A DNA stretch of 64,000 nt from assembly GCA_018296165.2 (NCBI GenBank), contig JACKQL020000057.1:186001-250000 (forward strand), given 5' to 3'. Shown here one piece after another: positions 10,462 to 20,322 of this stretch. How positions within the stretch are numbered: the first letter of the stretch is position 1; every line of letters begins with the position of its first letter. A program made the position numbers and the translations under genes. The notes beneath the pieces are model-generated. The model had not been told where the DNA came from and searched no databases. It worked only from the letters and a program-made list of their open reading frames with translations. Origin of the DNA: Termitomyces sp. T153 (Eukaryota > Basidiomycota > Agaricomycetes > Agaricales > Lyophyllaceae).

Positions 10462-11595
10462 ATGCTTGAAAAGATTTACATTGCTAGACATGGTAATTTT
10501 TCGTCAAGAGTTGTACAATATCATTTCTTCAAATAATCCGTTCCAGGTTATAGACTGAACTGGCTCACATCCAACTGGTAGATGTACACCTTTCAACCAT
10601 CCTCAGCCTCTTCATAATTAAACGATCGCAGGCAAAGCAAGACTGGACTTGCCCGCGATCCTCCCTTGGCAGCATTCGGAGAGGTTCATCCCATTTCCTC
10701 TATCACCTCATCTATTGCTAGATCAACGTGTTCCCCAGACCCAGGCCCAGGAACTCGGAGAATACTTCCTATCTCTCCCAAAAGACGAGCGACCCACCGC
10801 CATATTCTCTTCTCCATTCTGTCAGTTCCCCATCATCCTCCAAGTCCGCTCTCTAAAGCCGCACCCCAGATCGCTGTCTGCAGACCGCAAAACCCGTATC
10901 ATCCGCCCTTGGCCTTCCTATCTACGTAGAACATGGTACGCTTTTCCTCCCGTAAGATCTCTATGAAAACACCACCAATCTTCCGCCAGGCCTAGCGGAA
11001 TGGTACTCGCCTGTCGCTCCCGGCACCGGACTACACCCGCGTCCCGGGTCCGCCGAATCGCTGAAACCATACTTTCCCGAAATCGATCCCTCATGGTCGT
11101 CCGTATGGTACGCGTCCCGCAAAGGCGAGGACGTCCAGCAAATCCACGATCGCACCGACGGATTCCTGGAAGCTTTCACTGTAGAAATAGACCGTAAATT
11201 CCCGGGTGAACATTCCCGTATCCTCCTCGTCAGCCACGCGGCTACAGTTATCACTTTGGTGAGAAGTCTTTTGGGAGACAGGGACTTGCCCGTTCGAGTT
11301 GGGTGCTGCTCCCTCTCGGAGTTTGAACGTATCCCGGACAAGCAGCGGATGTTGGGCAGTTGGAAAGCGATACGTCTTGCGGATGGCTCTCACTTGAAGG
11401 ACGGCGCATCTAGAGACTGGGGATTCGAGGATATAGAAATTGCAGGGGGAAAGGTCGGTCCAAACATTGTGTGCTATACTTGGTATTGATGCTTACTCGA
11501 AGGTCGTTGATGACCCCGGAGTGCCTGGATCAGAGCTCCTAGATGAGAAAGACGAACCAGTCGGTTCTCAAATTCACATCTCGAGTAATCTTTAG
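10462..11595 (+). CDS. Histidine-phosphatase (phosphoglycerate-mutase-like) protein, resembling TFIIIC tau55
   Basis: Begins MLEKIYIARHG, the RHG catalytic motif of the histidine-phosphatase superfamily; the second catalytic His is in LLVSHAATV (about 11235). Reconstructed order: RHGYRLNW, TGLARDPPLAAFGE, QAQELGEYFL, a CLQTAKP region, LAEWYSP, SRKGEDVQQIHDRTDGF. Exon phases require several introns (10493, 10585, 10684, 10818, 10935 and 11452 regions), all GT-AG. The last exon adds VVDDPGVPGSELLDE. Fungal TFIIIC subunit Tfc7 (tau55) has such an N-terminal phosphatase domain, and I infer that relation from the RLNW/GLARDPPL style; a stand-alone phosphatase is the alternative. Confidence 0.8.
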
Positions 11596-11633
11596 CTTGT
11601 ACAATTACATAGATTTACAAAATTCAGTCCGCC

Positions 11634-12935
11634 CTAGAACCTAACCCAAGCACTAGCATAACTGACGCTCGAATCCACAATCGTCAAGCAAGCGCTGCTC
11701 TGCTCGTATCGTACCCATCTCAGCATGGGCTGTACACCTCTCGAAACCTCCAATGACGCTAATGCACCAAGAAGAACACCGATAGGATGTCGACCACAAA
11801 TCGTGTTCCTGGTCTTTGCAAGGTACTCTGCGAATGCCGTATGAGCGGCTGCCGCGCTGCAAGGTGTAAGAATCAGTCTATCCATCCCTTCATGGTCAAG
11901 CTGCCGGATAGATTCGTGTATCGGATTGGCAGGGGTTGGGTCGACGGAACGCGAAAGCTTGATGGCAGCAACGTCGCTAGGCGGTGCTTTGGGATAATAA
12001 TACGTATACGAGAATCTCGTGCCCCTGTTGTCAGAACCGTCAGTGGGGACATATAATTCTGCTCATTCGCGTTTACCAGTGACAAAAATCGCTTGAAACG
12101 ACACAGAACGTGTCTTTACGTTCTAGATACGGCGCAAGTATGGAACCAAAACTGGCCTCGGCAGACTTGGAAATAGCGCCGACGACAATAGGAACGATCT
12201 TGATGTCTTGGCTGGATGGGATGGATGGTCAGTAAAAACCAGTTACAGAGGCAATATGTTTTAATCACCCTGCAAACACTTTTCGTACATAAGGCAAATG
12301 CATCTCTATGCTATGCTCCGCCTCATCCGCCTTGATGTCCATCATTTCAAAACGTCCAGTGCCCCGAAGTTCTTCAATAACTACCAAAAATCTTCAACAG
12401 TGCATACCGAAACACATCACCCGACATACTCTCCAGATCCAAAGGCAACTTGCCTATCGGCGTATCATACTCCTCACAAGACGAAAGCGCGCATCCTTCG
12501 AGATAAAAATGATGAGATGGTCCCAGAATGAAAACACGTTTACTAAGGATGATCAATCCCGATAATCCCGGGCATGAGAGGCAGACGGTCATACATACAT
12601 TCCAGTCGTGTCTATGCTCTTGTATGCCCATGCCGCAGCAGGTCCTGAATACGCATAGCCAGCATGACTGTATACTCCACGATCAGAAAGCGAAGAGCAG
12701 TAAAAGTGACTTCTGACGGTGCGATTACTGCCTTGCATCCTTTAATGGGGTATGCATCATCGGAAGGCGTGACGCACGCCAGCCAGGCTGTGAGTTGTGA
12801 ATCTAGTTCGGATCCTGGAGGAAGAGAGATCAGCGCGGATTTGGATATGGATGGAGACGAGGACTTGCCATTGGCGCTGTACCAGTCACCGGCATGAGAC
12901 GCGCGCCTTACATCACTTGTGCTAGAGACATAAGT
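11634..12935 (-). CDS. MEMO1-family protein (5' end uncertain)
   Basis: MEMO family, related to class III dioxygenases and found across eukaryotes; human MEMO1 acts in motility and copper/redox control. Visible blocks in order: SHAGDWYSANG (about 12890), RVFILGPSHH and GCALSSCEEYDTPIG (about 12540-12470), a VVSSDFCHW block (about 12080), NTICGRHPIGVLL (about 11800) and the ending DSSVSYASAWVRF. The histidines of HAGDWY and GPSHH correspond to the metal-site region of the fold. Several introns interrupt it. No in-frame ATG lies directly before the first block, so a short upstream exon is missing from this model and the 5' boundary is approximate. Confidence 0.82.
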
Positions 12936-13188
12936 CTAAGATAATCGGAGGATCATTGAATAGTATACTCGCTTTCCAGCCCGCCAGGAATGCATGTTGG
13001 AGAAACAGTACTATGCCAAGTTTACAACACTGATATGATCGATTGATGATTGATCCAAAAGAAGAAACACACGTCTTGAGGCAAAAGAATTTACATATGC
13101 ATAGATTGCGCATGGAGCATGGTGGATGAGTATTCCAGCATATGTGATTTACAAGTAATATGAGATGCACGAAAATAAAACCCATCCT

Positions 13189-13811
13189 CTACTCCTCTGA
13201 CCGCAGACGGGCAGCGGGGTTCGTCACCTTGATGCCCAACGCCTTGGCCCTACGCCAACCATCAGCTTAAAAAATCCCCTCCAAAAAAAAAAAAACTCCA
13301 TCCCACGTACCTCTCGAGAATCACCGTACGGTTGCGGCTTGAAACGTTATGAGCGATCTCGGCAGCAAAGCTCTTGTTATGCATGAGGAGAAGATCAACT
13401 TCCCGAACATTATTGACCACAAATTTCTTGAGACCATTAGGAAGAAGATGGCGTGTCTGTTGCAGTTGCAATAAGCACTAGTCCAAAAGCTTGGGGTTGT
13501 CGCGTACCTTGGCGTTGCTACCGTAACCAATCTGTGATAAAATATACAAGTTGAGCTGGAACGTCAAAAAGAGAATATACAAGTCCAACGCACTTTGGGC
13601 ATGGCAGTTTGGCCCTTGAAGCGACGCCTGACCCTGTTATCAATACCCTTGGGTTTCCTCCATGCCTCCTTCACACCATGGTAACGATCGGACTGGTGGC
13701 GCCTGCGAAGAAAGAAAAAGATGTTCAGAGAATGCGAAACGGATTGTAAAAAAAAACGACAGACTTGAATTTGTTGGTGCGCTTTTTGACAATAGGAATC
13801 TTGACGGCCAT
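13189..13811 (-). CDS. RPL32: 60S ribosomal protein eL32
   Basis: Cytosolic large-subunit ribosomal protein. Five exons (13811-13765, 13702-13594, 13531-13508, 13456-13311, 13249-13189) sum to 387 bases and 128 residues, the normal eL32 size. Family blocks include [59 protein letters not shown] and the ending [16 protein letters not shown]. One exon is only 24 bases (IGYGSNAK). Multiple introns in a highly expressed ribosomal gene are normal for basidiomycetes. Confidence 0.96.
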
Positions 13812-14506
13812 GTCAGGCTACTAGACGAAGGGGATTAGATGGTCAGCAAAGGTTTTGAACTGTAAGCGTCATCCAGTCAGAGTCCCGTCCATCCAGCCCA
13901 ACCAGCCGTTTTCTAGCAACAATATGGATAGTGTTGGACTCGTCATGGAGCGCAGAATCGATTGACGGCATGAATCCGACGTAGAACGGGGCACTCACAG
14001 TTTTGAGGGCTTGAGGTTGACGGCGTTGACGATCCCTAAGCGTAGCAAAAGCTCGTTTCCGTGGTGGCTGTACGCTTACGTGAGGGTTATGTCCTGATTA
14101 GGACATAACTTTAGCTGTGATCGTGCGCCACTTGCTATACACGACAACCCCATAAAATATCACTCTATATTCTATCCATCATGTACGCATACAATTCAAA
14201 TACAGAAAACATCTAGAATGGGAGACTACCTACGACCATGGATAAAAGCACCACAGACTATGTATACCAAAGCACTACCACGTACCCGAAAAAAATCGTA
14301 CCTGTGCCTAAGAGGAAAGGGAATAGATGAGAGCAGCATATGTATATGTACGTGTAGGGGCCTGGTGGGGAGTCGATGCGTGGTGGCGGACTCGACGTAT
14401 AGACAGAACCGCGCAAGCGATACCTCGCGTGTGATTCAAGCATTGACAGCGAGGCAAATTGCAGGAGGGGTGCGCACGCGCACGAGGAGAAACAAACGCC
14501 GATATC
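13812..14506. promoter_or_regulatory. eL32 upstream region and Cdh1 3' flank
   Basis: No protein gene recognised. It should hold the eL32 promoter and 5' UTR and the 3' UTR of the Cdh1 gene. A perfect inverted repeat lies at 14086-14109 (listed separately). A non-coding first exon of eL32 is possible but not proven. Confidence 0.45.
14086..14109. repeat. Perfect inverted repeat, 10-base arms with 4-base spacer
   Basis: GTTATGTCCT (14086-14095), spacer GATT, then AGGACATAAC (14100-14109). It lies about 275 bases upstream of the eL32 start codon. A dimeric factor site or a small hairpin are both possible. Confidence 0.7.
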
Positions 14507-16183
14507 CTACCTGATCAACTTGCCCCAATCCAGCCTGCCGCCTCCACTACTACTTCTTGCTCCCCCGGACCCTCCTGCGGACCCTCCCTTTGGAAAGGCA
14601 TTCCAAAACCTCAGCGTCTCATCGCCGGCGCCGGTCACGATGGTCTCGCCATCAGGACTCATGGCAAGATACAGGACCCTGTTGGTGTGGCCCGTGAGGG
14701 ACGCGACCATGGTTAGCGCGGGGTACTTCCATATGCATATTTGGTTTTGGGCGGTGGTGCTTGAGAAGCCGTGGGTGGAGACGAGTTCGTGGGATGTGAG
14801 GGACCAGATGAGGTTGCAAACCTAGAGGGACGTGAGGGAAGGGAGGAAAAGAGAGGAGGAAAGACGCACCTGTGACCCAGTATCAAGTTCATTGAGCATT
14901 GTTCCATTAATTGTATTCCAGAACCTGATGTGCTTGTCCTGGGTGCCGCCACCGGTGGCGAGGACACCCGACACATGGGGGTCCCAGGCGAGGGCCTTGA
15001 CAGCGGCGGTGTGTTCGTGAAACTTCCATAGGGGGGCGTCGCCCGGACCATCGTCTCCGCTGCTGGCGCTGCCGACTGGCACTGGACGGGACCCTGGTCT
15101 CCTGGACCCGCGCAGATCCCAGATACACACCTTGTTGTCATTGCCGCCGCTTGCGAGATTGGCAGCAGCGGGCCCGCCCTCGGCGCTCCACTTTAAGCCA
15201 CAGACCTCCTGTCTATGGCCGGCACAGCGCCTGAACGGTCTGGTGGCGGGGTCCCTGACGTCTCGATGATGGACGCTCCTATCTCTTGAGCCGGAGGAGA
15301 GGACATGTGCGTTCCAGGCGAGGGCGCCGATGCGCTGGGAGTGTGCGGCGTTGTATGTGCGCTGGAGCTGGAGGGTGCTGGCGTCGTAGATGTGCATGCG
15401 GCCTGCGAGGGTGCCGACGGCGAGGGTGGTGCCCTTTTGGACCCAGGAGACGGAGGAGATGGTGTCGTTTTGGTCAGCGAGGTCGCAGAGCTTGGAGACG
15501 GCGGCGTTGTGTGCAGTCCAGAGGTAGACACAGGAGCCGAGGCCGACGCCGAGGACGTTGGTGGAGGACCAGTCGACGAGGTTGAGGTAAAAGTCGTCTG
15601 CGAGCTCTGGGGCGTCGAGGACGCGGTAGGGGGTCTTGCAGACGCTGCGGAGGTGGCGGCGGGGGCTCTCGAGGAGGTGGCGGCTCTCTGGGCGGACGGG
15701 GCTCATGGAGTAGGCGTCGTCGGTGGGGGTGTCGAGGCGGCGGGTGGGGGTGTTGGGATTGGAGGCGGGGGAGCTGTAGGCAAAGAGACGGCGGCGGGTG
15801 GGCGTGGACGGGGGGAGGGCGGACGTGGAGGGGCGGGCGGGGGACACGGGGCGGCGGCGGGGCGAGGGCGGGGTGACCTCGCTGTGGAGGATGGAGCTGA
15901 AGATGGCGTTGGCCTGCTCCTTGAGGGCGTCGGACTCGGAGGGGATGATGCGGTGCCTTGCGGGGGTGGCGGGGGCGGCGTCGTCGAGGAGATGGTAGGA
16001 GGTGCGGATGTCGCCGGTGTCGCGGGAGGGGACGAAGCGGTCGGCGTAGTCGGTGGCGCAGTCGAGGGGCGCGGGGGGTGCGCCACGGACGCGGGGGCGG
16101 GTGCGGCGTGTGGCGTCGTCGTCGTGGTCTTGGTGTGCCGCACGCAGACGCTTCCCAAACGGCGAGTTCTTGAGCCCAGACAT
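14507..16183 (-). CDS. CDH1: APC/C activator Cdh1 (Fizzy-related WD40 protein)
   Basis: Substrate adaptor of the anaphase-promoting complex in late mitosis and G1. Two exons (16183-14870 and 14821-14507) give 542 residues. The C-box is DRFVPSR at residues 48-54. The segment [20 protein letters not shown] just before the propeller is typical of Cdh1 rather than Cdc20. Seven WD repeats follow, including [12 protein letters not shown] and [13 protein letters not shown]. The protein ends with the Ile-Arg tail (GKLIR) that docks on APC3. Exon 1 is very GC-rich with strong third-position G/C. It diverges from the kinase gene across a repeat-bearing promoter of only about 180 bases. Confidence 0.94.
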
Positions 16184-16194
16184 GGCAGCAGCAG

Positions 16195-16200
16195 ACGCGT
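16195..16200. promoter_or_regulatory. ACGCGT (MCB-type) site near the Cdh1 start
   Basis: ACGCGT, the core of the MluI cell-cycle box bound by MBF-type G1/S factors in yeasts, lies 12 bases upstream of the Cdh1 ATG. Copies 2 and 3 of the adjoining repeat carry GCGCGT at the matching place. Chance occurrence in GC-rich DNA is possible. Confidence 0.4.
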
Positions 16201-16361
16201 TGCCGTGGGAATGCAGATAATGTTCGCAGCCACGTGAGCTGGGCTGCCTGGCGCGTTGCCGTGGGAATCTAGATAATGTTCGCAGCCACGTGAGCTGGGC
16301 TGCCTGGCGCGTTGCCGTGGGAATCTAGATAATGTTCGCAGCCACGTGAGCTGGGCTGCCT
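16199..16361. repeat. Three 56-base tandem repeats with CACGTG in a bidirectional promoter
   Basis: The unit starting GTTGCCGTGGGAAT repeats with exact 56-base spacing (TGCCGTGGGA at 16201, 16257, 16313). Each unit holds CACGTG (16231-16236, 16287-16292, 16343-16348) flanked by GCAGC and AGCTGGGCTGCC. Copies are nearly identical; copy 1 differs by ATGCAG versus ATCTAG. The array fills almost the whole gap between the Cdh1 ATG (16183) and the kinase ATG (16363). Confidence 0.93.
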
Positions 16362-16362
16362 C

Positions 16363-17866
16363 ATGCTGTCGTCCGTGTCCTACAACAGCTGGCGCGTCAC
16401 CTCCATCGGCAGCGGCTTCCACTGGAACGACGACAGCGCTCCATGTCAGCCAGAGAGCCCGTCCACCCCGCCCAACTCCTTTCCCCTCTGCATGTCGCCG
16501 CCCCTCACCGCCTCGCCCAGCCCCCCCTCCTCGTCCCCCCGTCCCCGCAGACGATCCTCCCGCCAGCGCGTCTCCCTCATCGCCGGTCGTGTCTCCATCG
16601 CCCCCGCAGAATCCCCCACCCTCCTGCCCCAGAGCCTGCGCAGGACAGAAAGCGCAAGCAGCTCCCTCAGTGTCGCCGTCAGCACCCGTGCGCCCTCCCC
16701 AGAGAAAGATGCCTTCCTCGGCACCCACTCCATCGACGACTTTGTCATCGAGGGCGAAATCGGCCGTGGTGCCTATGGCCTCGTCAAACGCGCACGCGAG
16801 TCCCACCCCGGTGCTGTGCGTCTTTTCCTCTCTCCCCCTCTCCATCCTTCACGTCACCCCCTAGTCCCCTGTCATCATCAAACAGATCATCAAGTCTCGT
16901 ATCCTTGCAGACTGTTGGAAAAAGCACCCCAAGTACGGTACAATCCCCATAGAAATCTACGTCATGTCTGCCATCTCTAATACCTCCTATGTACTGCCCC
17001 CTACCCGGCCCTGGGATCCCGACAAGTCCCCATCGTGGACAGAAGGCAAGGTCGTCAAAGGACACCCCAACATCTGCCCTCTCCTCGACTTTTTCGAAGA
17101 CAGCCATTTTTATTACCTCATCCTACCCTGCACAACCCCGGTCCACCGCGAGGGCGAGCCCCCTCCCCCCTCCGACCTCTTTGATCTCGTAGAATCTTAT
17201 CCCCAGGGCCTTCCCGCGAACGCCGTTCGATCTTATCTCGGCCAGATTGCAGACGCTCTCTTTTTCCTCCACTCGCAAGGCATTGGTGCGCTCATCCGTC
17301 CTTTACTTGTTTTGTTCCTCATTTTCTCCTAGTCCATCGCGACATCAAAGACGAAAACGTCGTTCTCGGTCCGAACGGCAAATGTATTGTAATTGATTTC
17401 GGCAGCTCCGGCCTTGTAAAGAAGAATGGTTGGGACACATTCAGTGGAACGTACGTCTTGTCCCGCCCCACCATGTTTCATCTTTCATCTCCCCCAAAGG
17501 CTTGACTATGCAGGTCCTGAAATCCTCCGCGGCGAACGCTACTACGGCAAAGAACAAGACGTATGGGCATTTGGCGTTGTCGCATATGTCCTACTCGTCG
17601 GCGAATGTCCCTTCATGACTGCCGAAGAGACTCAAGAAGGCTTGGAATCTCCCTTTGCAAATGCTTCCATCGCACTAGACGAAAGATGTGCAGAAGGCAA
17701 AGAGACTGAGGACCAAGCCCCCGATGGCGGAGGTGCACTCGGCGACGCCGCTGTCCTCGTCAGAGCATGTCTCCAACTCGACGTCTCAGCCCGGCCTTCC
17801 TTTGAAAAGATACTCCAATGCCGATTTTTGGCAGGTGCTGGTGGATGGGGCATGGAAGATCAGTAA
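16363..17866 (+). CDS. Serine/threonine protein kinase, PAS-kinase-like catalytic domain
   Basis: Four exons (16363-16815, 16865-17285, 17333-17450, 17500-17866) give 452 residues. The N-terminal ~120 residues are Pro/Ser-rich. Kinase features in order: GRGAYGLV loop, VIIKQII with the ATP-binding Lys, HRDIKDENVVL catalytic loop, DFGSSG, and YAGPEIL in place of APE. The DLFDLVE segment, HRDIKDENVV and the GT-LDYAGPE region resemble the Psk1/PAS kinase group, but no PAS domain is present in this 452-residue protein. Substrate unknown. The ATG sits directly beside the 56-base repeats. Confidence 0.85.
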
Positions 17867-18355
17867 TAGGGTTTAGGGTTTTGCGCATGATCATCTATTT
17901 TCTGTATTCCGGCCACGACGACGACCGCCTATAATTTCAACGACGTAGTAGAAAGCATGTACTTTTATCCCCAAAATTTATCCACTGCCAGGGTAGAACG
18001 GGTCCAACGAGCAGTGTTTCCCAAATATGCAGCGTGACGGCGCCGATTCGAGTCACATTGATATTATCAATCAGATCAGATCTCACAATCGATAAAAAAT
18101 TTCACCTCAAATACTATAACTAGGCCAAAAAGTTTCGCGCCATCTCCCTCTTCTCAACCACCACCTTCTCTCACTTTCGCTTGCCGTTCATCACGAAAGT
18201 GAGTTTCTCCCTCTTCTCTTCCTACTGCCTCCTGTCCCCTTGTATCCTCTCTCCCCCCGCGATCCCCTCCTCCTCGTCGTTATCTCCCTTTTTAAAAAAC
18301 CACTGATCTTCTCCGATCTCGCTTGCTAACCGTCTCTCACCCAGAACTCATAAAA
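17867..18355 (+). promoter_or_regulatory. EF-1alpha promoter and 5' UTR
   Basis: Holds the 3' flank of the kinase gene and the EF-1alpha promoter. Pyrimidine-rich tracts at about 18140-18270 fit a strongly expressed fungal gene. A likely 5' UTR intron runs from GTGAGT at 18199 to CCAG at 18344, leaving AACTCATAAAA just before the ATG. Confidence 0.6.
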
Positions 18356-20136
18356 ATGGGAAAGGAAAAGACTCACGTTAACGTCGTCGGTACGTTATCT
18401 AGTCGATCTCACGACCAGAACGCTCGCTCAACCTTTGCCTAGTCATCGGTCACGTCGATTCCGGTAAATCCACCACCACCGGTCACTTGATCTACAAGTG
18501 CGGTGGTATCGACAAGCGTACCATTGAAAAGTTCGAGAAGGAGGCTGCTGAGCTCGGAAAGGGTTCCTTCAAGTATGGTACGATCGTCGTTCTTAATCGC
18601 ATGTTATCTTGATATCTTATCTTGGCCCCACAGCTTGGGTCCTCGACAAGCTCAAGGCTGAGCGTGAGCGTGGTATCACCATCGATATCGCCCTCTGGAA
18701 GTTCGAGACCCCCAAGTACTATGTCACTGTACGCCCATCGTTTTTTTTTTCATTCTTTTTCCTTCATCTCATGTCTGTCTTCAAGGTCATTGATGCCCCC
18801 GGTCACCGTGACTTTATCAAGAACATGATCACTGGTACTTCCCAGGCTGACTGCGCTATCCTTATCATCGCTGGCGGTACTGGTGAGTTCGAAGCTGGTA
18901 TCTCCAAGGACGGCCAGACTCGCGAGCACGCTCTGCTTGCCTTTACCCTCGGTGTCAGGCAGCTCATCGTTGCTGTTAACAAGATGGACACCACCAAGGT
19001 TCGAAGAGGCCTCTTTTAATCATCTTTGGAGCTGAAAATTTTGCGTCTGTACAGTGGAGTGAGGATCGTTTCAACGAAATCGTCAAGGAAACCTCGACCT
19101 TCATCAAGAAGGTTGGTTACAACCCCAAGACCGTTGCTTTCGTCCCCATCTCTGGCTGGCACGGTGATAACATGTTGGAGGAGTCTACCAAGTATGTATC
19201 CAAACATTCAATCATTCTCAGCATGTGTTAATCGGCACTCGCAGCATGCCCTGGTACAAGGGCTGGACCAAGGAGACCAAGGGTGGTGTTGTCAAGGGCA
19301 AGACCCTCCTTGATGCCATCGATGCCATCGAACCCCCCGTTCGTCCTTCCGAGAAGCCCCTCCGTCTCCCTCTCCAGGATGTCTACAAGATCGGTGGTAT
19401 CGGAACAGTGCCCGTCGGTCGTGTCGAGACTGGTATCATCAAGGCCGGCATGGTCGTCACCTTTGCTCCTTCAAACGTGACTACTGAAGTCAAGTCCGTC
19501 GAAATGCACCATGAGCAGCTCGAGCAGGGTACCCCTGGTGACAACGTCGGTTTCAACGTCAAGAACGTCTCGGTCAAGGATATCCGCCGTGGCAATGTCT
19601 GCTCCGACTCCAAGAACGACCCCGCCAAGGAGGCCGCTTCCTTCAACGCTCAGGTCATCGTCCTCAACCACCCCGGTCAAATCGGTGCCGGTTACGCCCC
19701 CGTCCTCGATTGCCACACCGCCCACATCGCCTGCAAGTTTGCCGAGCTCATCGAGAAGATTGATCGCCGAACAGGTAAATCACTCGAAGACGCCCCCAAA
19801 TTCGTCAAGTCCGGCGACGCATGCATCGTCAAGCTTGTTCCCTCCAAGCCCATGTGTGTTGGTGAGTTGTCGCATGCTTTTCCTCCTGCGATTAGTTTTC
19901 TTATTGGTCTTTGCAGAGTCTTACAATGAGTACCCTCCTCTCGGTCGTTTCGCCGTCCGTGACATGAGGCAGACTGTTGCTGTCGGTATCATCAAGTCCG
20001 TTGACAAGTCCGAGAAGTCCAGCGGCAAGGGTAAGCAAGGCAACCATCATACCCAATCTAATCAAAAACTGACGCCGTCCCATTCTTATTTCTTCTAGTC
20101 ACCAAGTCTGCCGAGAAGGCTGCCAAGAAGAAGTAA
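18356..20136 (+). CDS. TEF1: Translation elongation factor 1-alpha
   Basis: Delivers aminoacyl-tRNA to the ribosome with GTP. Eight exons (18356-18389, 18443-18577, 18634-18728, 18786-18998, 19055-19191, 19245-19861, 19917-20030, 20099-20136) total 1,383 bases and 460 residues, as expected. G1 is [10 protein letters not shown]3 is DAPGHRDF, G4 is NKMD. The segment [16 protein letters not shown] is switch I/II context. Codon use is strongly biased to C-ending codons, as for very highly expressed fungal genes. Confidence 0.98.
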
Positions 20137-20210
20137 ATAGATGTAGAACTACTGTATATCTTTTCTCATCAGTTTTCTTCTCTCCTCATATCAAATTGTG
20201 CTTGTCATTA

Positions 20211-20224
20211 CCCCCCCCCCCTCC
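20211..20224. repeat. Poly-C tract
   Basis: A run of about ten C, then CTCCCC, downstream of EF-1alpha (about 20210-20225). A simple homopolymer, possibly inexact in length. Confidence 0.6.
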
Positions 20225-20322
20225 CCTTCATATTCTCACTGCATATGTATTCAAACTTCTGCACGTGTATCCATGGAATGCGACCGATCCAAACAAAAAA
20301 AAACCCTAAGAACAAAAATAGT

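Noticed and set aside
12922..13185. Minus-strand frame with hydrophobic start near the MEMO1 5' end
   Set aside because: Considered as the missing MEMO1 first exon, but no splice combination keeps phase into SHAGDWY.
15305..16237. 310-residue plus-strand frame rich in Gly/Val/Asp opposite Cdh1
   Set aside because: Antisense shadow produced by the GC-rich third positions of the Cdh1 exon; no domain content.
16195..16361. CRISPR-like array (three repeats)
   Set aside because: Repeats are contiguous tandem copies with no spacers, in a eukaryotic promoter; not a CRISPR.
15703..16845. 380-residue minus-strand frame spanning the Cdh1/kinase promoter
   Set aside because: Runs through the 56-base tandem repeats and antisense to the kinase; composition is a GC-rich artefact.
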